DNA of 5,393 nucleotides from an uncultured Planctomycetaceae bacterium. GTDB lineage: Bacteria; Planctomycetota; Planctomycetia; Planctomycetales; Planctomycetaceae. Position numbers and translations under genes: made by a program. Where the stretch lies: NCBI GenBank assembly GCA_903823545.1, contig CAIJTL010001444.1, positions 1-5,393 of the forward strand. Reading direction: 5' to 3'. The first letter of the stretch is position 1; each line of letters starts with the position of its first letter. The notes under the pieces are model-generated. The model searched no databases, was not told the origin of the DNA, and saw nothing but the letters and a program-made list of their open reading frames with translations. Below, one piece after another: positions 1 to 5,393 of this stretch.

Positions 1-736
1 AGCGCTGCCGTCAGCAGTTAAGGTGTTTAACTGGATTGGCACGATCTGGGGCGGACGAGTTCAATTCAATACGCCTATGTTGAACTGCACCGCGTTTGTT
101 TCGATGTTTGTCGTTGGTGGATTGAGCGGCATTTTCATGGCGTCAGTGCCGACCGATATCTACTTCCACGACACTTATATGATCGTGGCTCACTTCCACT
201 ACGTGATTTTCGGTGCAACTCTGTTCGGAGTATTCGCAGGCATTCACTTCTGGTTCCCGAAAATGTTCGGTCGGATGATGAACGAGACCGTTGGAAAATG
301 GCACTTCTTCCTAACTTTCATTGGGTTCAACGGAACGTTCTTCCCAATGCACATGCTCGGGATCGCTGGTTTTCCTAGACGCTATGCAGATCCGTACTTG
401 CATCCGTACCTAGAACACTTGATGCCGTTGAATCAATTCATCACGTACTCCGCAATCTTGATGGGGTTCTCCCAGTTCCTGCTGGTTGGTAATTTCTTTG
501 TGAGCATTTTCACCGGGAAAAAGATCGGTCGAAACCCATGGAATGCCAATGGTCTGGAATGGACCGCACCATCGCCACCAGGCCATGGCAACTTTGATAT
601 CTTACCGGTCGTATATCGGGGACCATACGAGTATTCGACTCCTGGACAAGTCGATCGCGACTTCTTGCTGCAAACTGATCCGCCATTGCGCAAGACAGCA
701 GGTTCGGTGACGACTACTCCAACCTCGCACCATTAA
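1..736 (+). CDS. coxA: Cytochrome c oxidase subunit I, C-terminal part (5' end outside window)
   Basis: Catalytic subunit of the aa3-type oxidase in the inner membrane, which reduces O2 to water and pumps protons. The reading frame is open from base 2 and enters at residues ALPSAVKVFNW, so the GTG at 23 is an internal valine codon and not a start. The Lys at 20-22 matches the K-channel lysine of A-family enzymes. Numbering from the codon at 23, HDTY (49-52) holds the His-Asp pair near the Mg site, and AHFHY (56-60) holds the heme a3 ligand His57 and heme a ligand His59. PRRY (118-121) carries the Arg pair that contacts heme propionates. Helices IX-XII lie at about 19-41, 49-78, 91-116 and 137-163. 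A hydrophilic tail of about 74 residues follows, with the family motifs NPW (171-173), LEW (178-180) and SPP (184-186). The cross-linked His-Tyr pair and CuB histidines lie upstream of the window. No frameshift is seen. The identification is very secure. Confidence 0.97.
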   Translation, partial: ALPSAVKVFNWIGTIWGGRVQFNTPMLNCTAFVSMFVVGGLSGIFMASVPTDIYFHDTYMIVAHFHYVIFGATLFGVFAGIHFWFPKMFGRMMNETVGKWHFFLTFIGFNGTFFPMHMLGIAGFPRRYADPYLHPYLEHLMPLNQFITYSAILMGFSQFLLVGNFFVSIFTGKKIGRNPWNANGLEWTAPSPPGHGNFDILPVVYRGPYEYSTPGQVDRDFLLQTDPPLRKTAGSVTTTPTSHH

Positions 737-739
737 TAC

Positions 740-766
740 AATCCACCGAGTTTGCCTCGGTGGATT
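740..766 (+). terminator. Perfect hairpin after coxA (attenuator, partial terminator or processing site)
   Basis: An 11-bp perfect stem, AATCCACCGAG (740-750) with CTCGGTGGATT (756-766), closes a 5-nt loop TTTGC and starts three bases after the coxA stop codon. The downstream sequence AGGGCTTCTT has only short T pairs and no real T tract, so a full intrinsic terminator is not well supported. Within a co-directional operon it could partly terminate transcription, or act as a 3' stabiliser or RNase processing site that keeps coxA mRNA above the heme-synthesis genes. The structure is seen directly; its role is inferred. Confidence 0.55.
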
Positions 767-827
767 AGGGCTTCTTAACAACGACAATGATGGTATCTGA
801 TTGAGAAGTCCCAAAGGAAAAAGCCCA

Positions 828-854
828 TCACTACCAATGACAATTCGGTGGTGA
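828..854 (+). promoter_or_regulatory. Second, weaker hairpin in the coxA-ctaA spacer
   Basis: TCACTACC (828-835) can pair with GGTGGTGA (847-854): eight pairs including one G-U, around an 11-nt loop. It encloses the two GTG codons at 848 and 851, which are in frame with ctaA, and would make them poor start sites. This fits initiation at ATG 890 instead. No convincing promoter boxes were found in 737-889. The structure is modest and may be chance. Confidence 0.25.
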
Positions 855-889
855 ACGGGTTCAGTTTGTTTTTGAAACATCGAGAAATC

Positions 890-1882
890 ATGACCCCGCA
901 AGCATTCAATCGCTGGCTCCACCGTTATGCCGTTCTGACGGCAGCGGTCGCGCTGTTGCCGATCGGAATGGGTGCGTTAGTAACGACGCTTGGGGCAGGA
1001 ATGGCGTTTCTCGACTGGCCGACGTCCGACGGACAGAACATGTTTCTGTATCCGTGGCTCAGTGATTTTCGAACACATCCTGATAAGTTTGTCGAACACG
1101 GACATCGCTTAGCCGGTAGTCTGATTGGCCTGTTCTCAATTGGCTTAGTGGCTTGGACTTTGAGAGTTGAATCGCGTGTCTGGGTGCGACGGCTAGCATT
1201 TGGAATTCTGTTCGCAGTAATCGGCCAGGGACTTCTAGGTGGCTTTCGAGTGATTGCAGATGCGCAACTCGCGGCACTCTTTCACGGAGCCTGTGCGTCG
1301 TTGATTTTCTCAACGATCGGTTTCTTTGCTCTAGCGACAAGTCGACGATGGATCGAAATTAGCTCGAACCAATACGATCAAGCCTCGGTAATCTCGAGTT
1401 CTCTCGCGAAACTGGCGGTCGTGACTCCAATAGCCATGCTGGGGCAGTCTGTCGTTGGTGGATTCATCCGACATTTTGGAGGCGGACTGCACGAGCATCT
1501 TGCAGGTGCGATCGTCGTCACGGGACTTTGTATTGCTACTTTCGTCGCTTGTTGGCGTTCAAGACAAACTTGGCTTCGATCGGCTGCTCTTGGGTTGGTC
1601 GCTGTATTGGTGGCTCAATTGAGCCTCGGAGCTGGAGCCTGGGTGACTCGCTTTGGTTTCCCCCCCGCAGGCTACGTTGCCGTGCAACAGGCCCCTGAGC
1701 AGATTGTTATTCGATCGCTTCACACTGTCGTGGCAATGTTTGCATTGTTGGCCTCCGTGCAAGTGGCGGGAAGAGTGCTTCGCCTGCGCGGTATTGAGGT
1801 TCAGTCAAAGTCCGTTCAGAACAGTGCAGGTCTCAATTCGCGGGAAGTTGGAGCAACATTGGCGGGAGGTGCTTTGTCATGA
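890..1882 (+). CDS. ctaA: Heme A synthase (CtaA/COX15 family)
   Basis: Integral membrane enzyme that oxidises the heme O C8 methyl to a formyl group, giving heme A for CoxA. I chose ATG 890 (330 residues). The in-frame GTGs at 848/851 lack a Shine-Dalgarno site and would add 14 non-family residues, whereas ATG 890 has a weak GAG at 882-884. Numbered from ATG 890, the E-x-x-H motif is Glu69/His72 in EHGHRLAG. The other probable heme-binding histidines are His132 (LFHGA), His203 (HEHLAG, aligning with the first-half motif by internal pseudo-symmetry) and His278 (SLHTVV). Eight membrane segments lie near 16-38, 74-92, 103-120, 127-150, 172-192, 202-222, 230-252 and 277-297. The only cysteines (135, 214, 221) are in or at membrane segments, so the loop cysteine pairs known from Bacillus CtaA are absent. 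The last 4 nt overlap ctaB, whose ribosome binding site lies inside this gene. Confidence 0.93.
   Translation: MTPQAFNRWLHRYAVLTAAVALLPIGMGALVTTLGAGMAFLDWPTSDGQNMFLYPWLSDFRTHPDKFVEHGHRLAGSLIGLFSIGLVAWTLRVESRVWVRRLAFGILFAVIGQGLLGGFRVIADAQLAALFHGACASLIFSTIGFFALATSRRWIEISSNQYDQASVISSSLAKLAVVTPIAMLGQSVVGGFIRHFGGGLHEHLAGAIVVTGLCIATFVACWRSRQTWLRSAALGLVAVLVAQLSLGAGAWVTRFGFPPAGYVAVQQAPEQIVIRSLHTVVAMFALLASVQVAGRVLRLRGIEVQSKSVQNSAGLNSREVGATLAGGALS
1865..1869 (+). promoter_or_regulatory. Strong Shine-Dalgarno site for ctaB
   Basis: GGAGG lies nine bases before ATG 1879, within the last codons of ctaA. Together with the ATGA stop/start overlap (1879-1882) it points to translational coupling of heme A synthase and heme O synthase. 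It is the best ribosome binding site in the window; other starts have weaker sites or none. Confidence 0.8.
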
Positions 1883-2802
1883 GCATTGCCGTCGAACCGT
1901 CTGCCTCGACCATTGAGATCTCGGCTTCGCAGTCGATCGCGCGGTGGCGCGATTATTTGACTTTGGCGAAGCCTCGTATTGCGGTAATGGGCTTAGTCAC
2001 AGTCGCCCTAGGATTCATGCTAGGTTCGACTGCTGAATGGCAGGCAGAACGACTGGCTCACGCTTTGTTCGGTATCGGGCTGGTGGCAATTAGCTGCAGC
2101 GTGCTCAACCAATGGTTGGAGCGTGATTCGGATCGGTTAATGGCTCGGACAGCAAATCGACCATTGCCCGCAGGGCGGTTGGCACCTAATGAAGTGTTGG
2201 TTTTCGGGGTGCTACTTGGTGTCGTTGGCTTTGCGGATTTGGTACTGGCCGTCAACGTGCTGACCGCCATTCTCGCCTTCGGGACACTTTTGCTTTACGT
2301 CGCGGTTTACACGCCGCTCAAGCGACAGACCTCGTTATGCACGGCAGTCGGTGCAATTCCAGGAGCAATGCCACCGGTGCTCGGTTGGGTTGCGGCTGGC
2401 GGACAACTCGATGCAGGGGCATTCGCTTTGTTTGCAACTTTGTTCGTCTGGCAGTTTCCACACTTTTTGGCAATAGCTTGGCTGTATCGGCATCAGTATG
2501 CGTCTGCAGGACTTAGGATGCTGCCTCAAGCGGAACCCCGCTCAAAAATCACCGGGTGGATGTGTGTTGTTTATGCGTTGGCCTTGGTTCCAGTGAGTTT
2601 GCTTCTGAAAGATGCGGCGTTGGCTGGTGACTTGTTCGCTGTCGTCGCACTAATTTTGGGATTTGGATACGTCGGGTTCTCTGTACGATTTTTATTAAAT
2701 GAGTCAGTAAGAACTGCTCGCCAATTGATTTGGTTTTCGTTGGTGTACCTGCCAACGTTGTTGTTAGTTTTGACTTGGGATCATTTGCGGTTGTTGAGTT
2801 GA
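1879..2802 (+). CDS. ctaB: Protoheme IX farnesyltransferase (heme O synthase, UbiA superfamily)
   Basis: Membrane prenyltransferase that adds a farnesyl group from farnesyl diphosphate to heme B, making heme O, the substrate of CtaA. The protein has 307 residues, normal for CtaB/CyoE. The first Asp-rich motif is at 77-95 (N77, E81, D83, D85, R86, then NRPLP at 93-97); the first acidic position is Glu where many homologues have Asp. The second conserved region is YTPLKR at 144-149 followed by GAIPGAMPPVLGW at 158-170. A third signature, WQFPHF (191-196), leads to YRHQY (203-207). About nine membrane segments are visible, near 32-52, 59-76, 104-122, 125-143, 153-172, 182-202, 227-245, 249-270 and 284-301. 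The N-terminal 20 residues are polar and variable. The start is fixed by the strong GGAGG site and the ATGA overlap with ctaA. Confidence 0.95.
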   Translation: MSIAVEPSASTIEISASQSIARWRDYLTLAKPRIAVMGLVTVALGFMLGSTAEWQAERLAHALFGIGLVAISCSVLNQWLERDSDRLMARTANRPLPAGRLAPNEVLVFGVLLGVVGFADLVLAVNVLTAILAFGTLLLYVAVYTPLKRQTSLCTAVGAIPGAMPPVLGWVAAGGQLDAGAFALFATLFVWQFPHFLAIAWLYRHQYASAGLRMLPQAEPRSKITGWMCVVYALALVPVSLLLKDAALAGDLFAVVALILGFGYVGFSVRFLLNESVRTARQLIWFSLVYLPTLLLVLTWDHLRLLS

Positions 2803-2834
2803 GATTAAGAACGCGACTCGCAAATTGCTGATCT

Positions 2835-2862
2835 CAGTTTTCAAATTTCAGTTAGCAGATTT
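2835..2862 (+). repeat. Imperfect 14-bp tandem repeat upstream of coxC
   Basis: CAGTTTTCAAATTT (2835-2848) is followed directly by CAGTTAGCAGATTT (2849-2862), matching at 11 of 14 positions, and ends six bases before the coxC ATG. The 66-nt gap between ctaB and coxC (2803-2868) is AT-rich and has no Shine-Dalgarno motif. It may be a low-structure leader that helps initiation, or chance similarity in AT-rich DNA. Confidence 0.3.
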
Positions 2863-2868
2863 CAAAAA

Positions 2869-3852
2869 ATGTCGCACGCACCTTCACACGGTTCCGCAGT
2901 TCCGCCCATCAAGATGGGGTTGGCAATTCCCAACTCTAAGCTTTGCTTGTGGCTGTTCCTCGGCACCGAAATCATGTTTTTCACGGCCTTCATCGGCACC
3001 TACATCGTCCTACGGATGGGGTCGAAAGGTTGGCCAACAGACCCAGAGGTCACACACATCAAAGTGTTCTGGGGCGGCCTCAACACCTTCGTGCTGATTC
3101 TGTCGAGCTACTTCGTTGTGGTCGCTCACGAAGCAATGAATCAAAGTAATTTTGCGAAAGCTCAGAAATTCTTACAGATGACGTTTGCGTTGTCTGTCGT
3201 CTTCCTTGGAATCAAGTCCTACGAGTACTACGGCAAATTTGACCACGATATTCTGCCGGGACGAATTGCCGAAAACGATTACCAGGCGAAGAAGAAAGTT
3301 CTCTCAGAGTCTGAGAAAGCTGTGTCTAACCGTCTAACAGCGCTCGTCAGGCAACTCAACAGCTTGAAGGTCGAGTATGCGAAGCCGGAACCTGCAAATG
3401 ACCAATCTAAACAACGAGCGGTCATCCAAGATGCCATTGGAAAATTGAAAGCGACTAACAGTCCATCGTTGGCGGACTACGAAGGCTTCGTCGAAATGGA
3501 CAAGGCTTTTGGGGAGTTGAAGCAGGCTGTCCTCGCCGAGCAGATTTCTACAAGCGAACTCAGCAAGAAACTGTCTGAGTTGCAGGCGAACCCTCAATGG
3601 GGTTCGGTTTTCAAGTCCGTGCATGAACCTCACCCAATCCTGTACGGCAACATCTTCGCATCCTGCTACTTCATCATGACTGGCTTCCATGCGGTCCACG
3701 TCATTGTCGGCATGATCTTGTTTGTGATCGTGCTCAAACAAGGTTCAAAACTGGACGGGAGTTGGACCGACTTCGTCGAAAACAGTGGTCTCTATTGGCA
3801 CTTCGTCGACTTGGTTTGGATCTTCTTGTTCCCTTTGCTTTACATCCTTTAG
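2869..3852 (+). CDS. coxC: Cytochrome c oxidase subunit III with large coiled-coil insertion
   Basis: Membrane subunit that supports CoxA. This is the short bacterial form with five helices: about 25-48 (with family motif TEIMFF at 33-38), 67-88, 101-119, 260-289 and 306-326. Family motifs are EYY (119-121), TGFHAVHVIVG (271-281) and YWHFVDLVW (309-317). It has 327 residues, whereas ordinary five-helix forms have about 200. The excess lies between EYY and LYGNIF (258-263), where mitochondrial COX3 has only about nine residues. This hydrophilic segment (residues 122-257, bases 3232-3639) shows heptad-spaced hydrophobics at 145, 152, 156, 159, 163, 166, 170 and again at 207, 210, 214, 217, 221, suggesting a helical hairpin. 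By family topology it faces the periplasm. ATG 2869 is the only sensible start although no Shine-Dalgarno site precedes it. The gene ends in TAG followed at once by TGA. Confidence 0.95.
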   Translation: MSHAPSHGSAVPPIKMGLAIPNSKLCLWLFLGTEIMFFTAFIGTYIVLRMGSKGWPTDPEVTHIKVFWGGLNTFVLILSSYFVVVAHEAMNQSNFAKAQKFLQMTFALSVVFLGIKSYEYYGKFDHDILPGRIAENDYQAKKKVLSESEKAVSNRLTALVRQLNSLKVEYAKPEPANDQSKQRAVIQDAIGKLKATNSPSLADYEGFVEMDKAFGELKQAVLAEQISTSELSKKLSELQANPQWGSVFKSVHEPHPILYGNIFASCYFIMTGFHAVHVIVGMILFVIVLKQGSKLDGSWTDFVENSGLYWHFVDLVWIFLFPLLYIL

Positions 3853-3914
3853 TGAGTGACTTCTTCTCGCAGTCTTTCAACTGTGAGCCACCGTCATCGG
3901 ACTGGTGTGGTTTG

Positions 3915-3920
3915 AAGGAA
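3915..3920 (+). promoter_or_regulatory. Ribosome binding site deciding the subunit IV start
   Basis: AAGGAA (3915-3920) lies seven bases before ATG 3928. An in-frame TTG at 3922 is only one base from this site, too close to be used, so ATG 3928 is the start. The rest of the coxC to subunit IV gap (3853-3914) shows no clear promoter or hairpin. Confidence 0.7.
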
Positions 3921-3927
3921 TTTGAAT

Positions 3928-4329
3928 ATGCATGACGATCACAGTGATCACGGCCATCCCAATTACTTCCTGGTATTCGCTGCGCTCTGCGGATTCACCG
4001 GCCTGTCGATCCTGGCTGACGTCGTCACGCTTCCATACGGCGTGAAGGTTGTTGCCGTCTTGTCGGTCGCAACATGTAAAGCCTTGTGCGTGATGTCGTG
4101 GTTCATGCACTTGAAGTATGAACGCGCTTGGAAGTACGTGTTGTTGGCTCCCACAACGATTTTGGCGCTCGGTTTGCCGCTCGCGTTAACACCGGACATT
4201 GGCGAGCACTATTACACGCCTGACGTTCCACAGGTTGACGATTATTCCGAAGCCGTCGCTCGTGCAGCAGAGCATGGTCATCACACCGAGCACCCGGCCG
4301 GCGAATCGAGCGCTTCCGAGCCGAAGTAA
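3928..4329 (+). CDS. Cytochrome c oxidase subunit IV, prokaryotic small subunit family
   Basis: Small membrane subunit of 133 residues, resembling the bacterial cytochrome c oxidase subunit IV family (often named coxD or ctaF). Its role in the complex is structural or assembly-related. There are three membrane segments, near residues 12-32, 37-57 and 70-90. The family signature is the stretch KALCVMSWFMHLKYE with its FMHLKYE core, at the end of the second helix. Both ends are histidine-rich: five of the first twenty residues or so (HDDHSDHGH) and a C-terminal tail with EHGHHTEH. The tail of about 40 residues is hydrophilic and likely disordered. The gene is last in the operon, 75 nt after coxC, with a good ribosome binding site. 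I chose ATG 3928 over TTG 3922 because the latter abuts that site. The family call is secure; a specific gene symbol is not. Confidence 0.88.
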   Translation: MHDDHSDHGHPNYFLVFAALCGFTGLSILADVVTLPYGVKVVAVLSVATCKALCVMSWFMHLKYERAWKYVLLAPTTILALGLPLALTPDIGEHYYTPDVPQVDDYSEAVARAAEHGHHTEHPAGESSASEPK

Positions 4330-4368
4330 GTCTTGCCATGTCATAGCGGTGCGACAGGTAGATTTAAC

Positions 4369-4416
4369 TGCGCCGCACCTCGCAAGTGAGCCTAAAAAGT
4401 TACTGGATGCGGCGCA
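4369..4416. repeat. Inverted repeat between convergent genes
   Basis: TGCGCCGCA (4369-4377) and TGCGGCGCA (4408-4416) are perfect 9-bp reverse complements separated by 30 nt. The right arm lies in the last codons of the kinase gene. No T tract follows on either strand, so this is not a standard intrinsic terminator. It may be a weak bidirectional termination structure or chance. The rest of the roughly 70-nt gap (4330-4399) holds nothing else I can support. Confidence 0.25.
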
Positions 4417-5377
4417 AGCATCCCGATATTGCCTTTGCAAACTCGGTCATTGAGGCAAATCTGTCCGTAGGTGATTTCGCGATTGCCTTCATGCAGATAT
4501 TTGCCAGCTCAGCGTCAATTTGCGATCGGTGTTGGCTAGGACAAATCGGCTGTTGGTAGTGCGAATTTGCCAAGACTTCGCCGACTGTCCGACCGGTGAT
4601 TGGACGGACTCCGCAAAGCATTTCGTAGAGAATGACGCCTAGCGAGTAGATATCACTGGCCGGCCCTACTTCGTCGGTGTCACCGAGTGCTTGCTCGGGA
4701 GACATGTAATAAGGCGTGCCGAAAAGTTGCCCTGCTTGCGTCAGTTGTGGACTGTCTGGCTGATCGAAATGAGCGACACCAAAGTCCATGATGACGGGCG
4801 TGTGTCGCTCGGCATCAATCTGGATGTTTTCCGGCTTCAGGTCGCGATGCACGATCCCTCGCTGGTGAGCATCTTGCATAGCCATCGCCACTAATTTGGT
4901 GATCAACAACGCTTGGCGAATCGGCAAGCGTTTGTGTTGCTCAAGGTGGTGTCCTAACGAGTTTCCCTTAATCAGCGCCATCACCACAAAGTATTGGCCC
5001 GGCAAGTCGCTCACTTCATAAATCGGACAGATATTGTCGTGCCGCAACTGCGCTGCCGCTCGTGCCGCTCGAAGAAAACGTTCGATGTCGTGAAGTGTCT
5101 TGATTCGATCAGGATGCGGAATCTTGATGGCCACATCTCGGCTCAGTTTTGGATCATGAGCACGGAAGACTCGCCCACCTGTTCCGGCCCCAAGCTCCTC
5201 AAGAAGAGCGAATCGCCCCAGTGTTGGCTTCGCGTCTGATGCGAAATTCAAATCGAAAGCATCAGATGGCGAATCGGTTTCATGTTTAAAAGTGTCGGTC
5301 AAGCTGACAGTGGCGATGTTCATTTCACGGGATGAACTTTGATCATCAACTTCAGCAATCAACCGATCGACCAGCAT
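4400..5377 (-). CDS. Hanks-type serine/threonine protein kinase, possibly extending past the window edge
   Basis: Predicted soluble kinase, 325 residues from ATG 5377, that phosphorylates unknown protein targets. The domain spans about 55-318: glycine loop GAGTGGRV (63-70), VAIK with Lys85, catalytic loop HRDLKPEN (177-184), DFG (198-200), SPE (226-228) in place of APE, and Asp242 in SDIYSLG. Thr213 and Thr221 are candidate activation-loop sites. The alpha-C glutamate seems absent: FLRAARAAAQLRH has Ala104 where relatives have Glu (often FLREAR). About 55 Ser/Thr/Asp-rich residues precede the domain. No membrane segment, PASTA or other sensor domain is visible, and the protein ends just after the kinase fold. 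The start is uncertain: no ribosome binding site is visible, no in-frame stop occurs between 5377 and the window end, and Met19 (5323) is an alternative. The gene is convergent with the oxidase operon, so probably independently expressed. Confidence 0.9.
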   Translation of the reverse strand: MLVDRLIAEVDDQSSSREMNIATVSLTDTFKHETDSPSDAFDLNFASDAKPTLGRFALLEELGAGTGGRVFRAHDPKLSRDVAIKIPHPDRIKTLHDIERFLRAARAAAQLRHDNICPIYEVSDLPGQYFVVMALIKGNSLGHHLEQHKRLPIRQALLITKLVAMAMQDAHQRGIVHRDLKPENIQIDAERHTPVIMDFGVAHFDQPDSPQLTQAGQLFGTPYYMSPEQALGDTDEVGPASDIYSLGVILYEMLCGVRPITGRTVGEVLANSHYQQPICPSQHRSQIDAELANICMKAIAKSPTDRFASMTEFAKAISGCLRRIQ

Positions 5378-5393
5378 TTTGTGTTTTGGAAAT

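Noticed and set aside
23..25. GTG as the start of a 237-residue gene
   Set aside because: The frame is open to the window edge and the upstream codons (ALPSAVK) continue the CoxA helix VIII motif, so this is an internal valine.
837..854. Five-codon leader ORF (ATG 837) before ctaA
   Set aside because: No suitably spaced ribosome binding site; the nearest AGGA is about 18 nt away, and five codons could arise by chance.
602..922. 106-codon open frame on the - strand across the coxA end and spacer
   Set aside because: It overlaps the conserved CoxA tail and the ctaA start, with low-complexity Arg/Ser-rich composition and no family features.
3334..3741. 135-codon open frame on the - strand opposite coxC
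   Set aside because: It lies opposite the coxC insertion and the following helix, has no recognisable motif, and the + strand frame continues CoxC seamlessly; judged an antisense shadow.
3922..3924. TTG start for subunit IV
   Set aside because: Only one base separates it from the AAGGAA site, whereas ATG 3928 has normal spacing.
4330..4399. Intrinsic terminator after subunit IV
   Set aside because: GGTGCG/CGCACC (4348-4353 and 4374-4379) can pair, but the stem is six bp with a 20-nt loop and no T tract follows.
1..5393. Mobile elements, CRISPR arrays, tRNA or rRNA genes, or an unknown defence-like system
   Set aside because: No transposase, terminal repeats, spaced repeats or RNA gene motifs were found; all long frames are accounted for by the oxidase operon and one kinase.

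Overview
The window is the 3' part of an aa3-type cytochrome c oxidase (heme-copper oxidase, A family) operon on the + strand, followed by a convergent Ser/Thr protein kinase gene on the - strand. The organism is most likely a planctomycete, perhaps Rhodopirellula/Pirellula-like. That is an inference from the gene order coxA-ctaA-ctaB-coxC-subunit IV, the style of the Hanks-type kinase (an LRHDNI-type N-lobe, and an activation segment with the pattern LTQAGQLxGTPxYMSPEQ), and the sparse use of Shine-Dalgarno sites. No rRNA or other taxonomic marker is present.

Layout: (1) bases 1-736 hold the C-terminal part of CoxA, entering at the K-channel lysine helix and including both heme-ligand histidines of helix X. 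(2) Bases 737-889 are a spacer with an 11-bp perfect hairpin just after the coxA stop and a second, weaker hairpin. (3) Bases 890-1882 are ctaA (heme A synthase), overlapping by ATGA with (4) ctaB, 1879-2802 (heme O synthase). (5) A 66-nt AT-rich gap leads to (6) coxC, 2869-3852 (subunit III), which carries a hydrophilic, predicted coiled-coil insertion of about 127 residues. (7) Bases 3928-4329 encode a small three-helix subunit IV with a good ribosome binding site. (8) About 70 nt separate this from the stop of the convergent kinase gene (4400-5377, - strand), whose start lies close to the window edge.

How the genes work together: CtaB farnesylates heme B to heme O, CtaA oxidises heme O to heme A, and heme A occupies both heme sites of CoxA. 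CoxC and subunit IV are structural partners of the same membrane complex. coxB (the CuA subunit) is not in the window and would be expected upstream of coxA. The kinase is probably a separate transcription unit with no evident functional link to the oxidase.

Most of the window is ordinary respiratory-chain content. I see no mobile element, CRISPR array, RNA gene or unknown multi-gene system. The two observations most worth a second look are the large coiled-coil insertion in CoxC, predicted to lie on the periplasmic face, and the kinase's apparent loss of the conserved alpha-C glutamate (Ala at residue 104).
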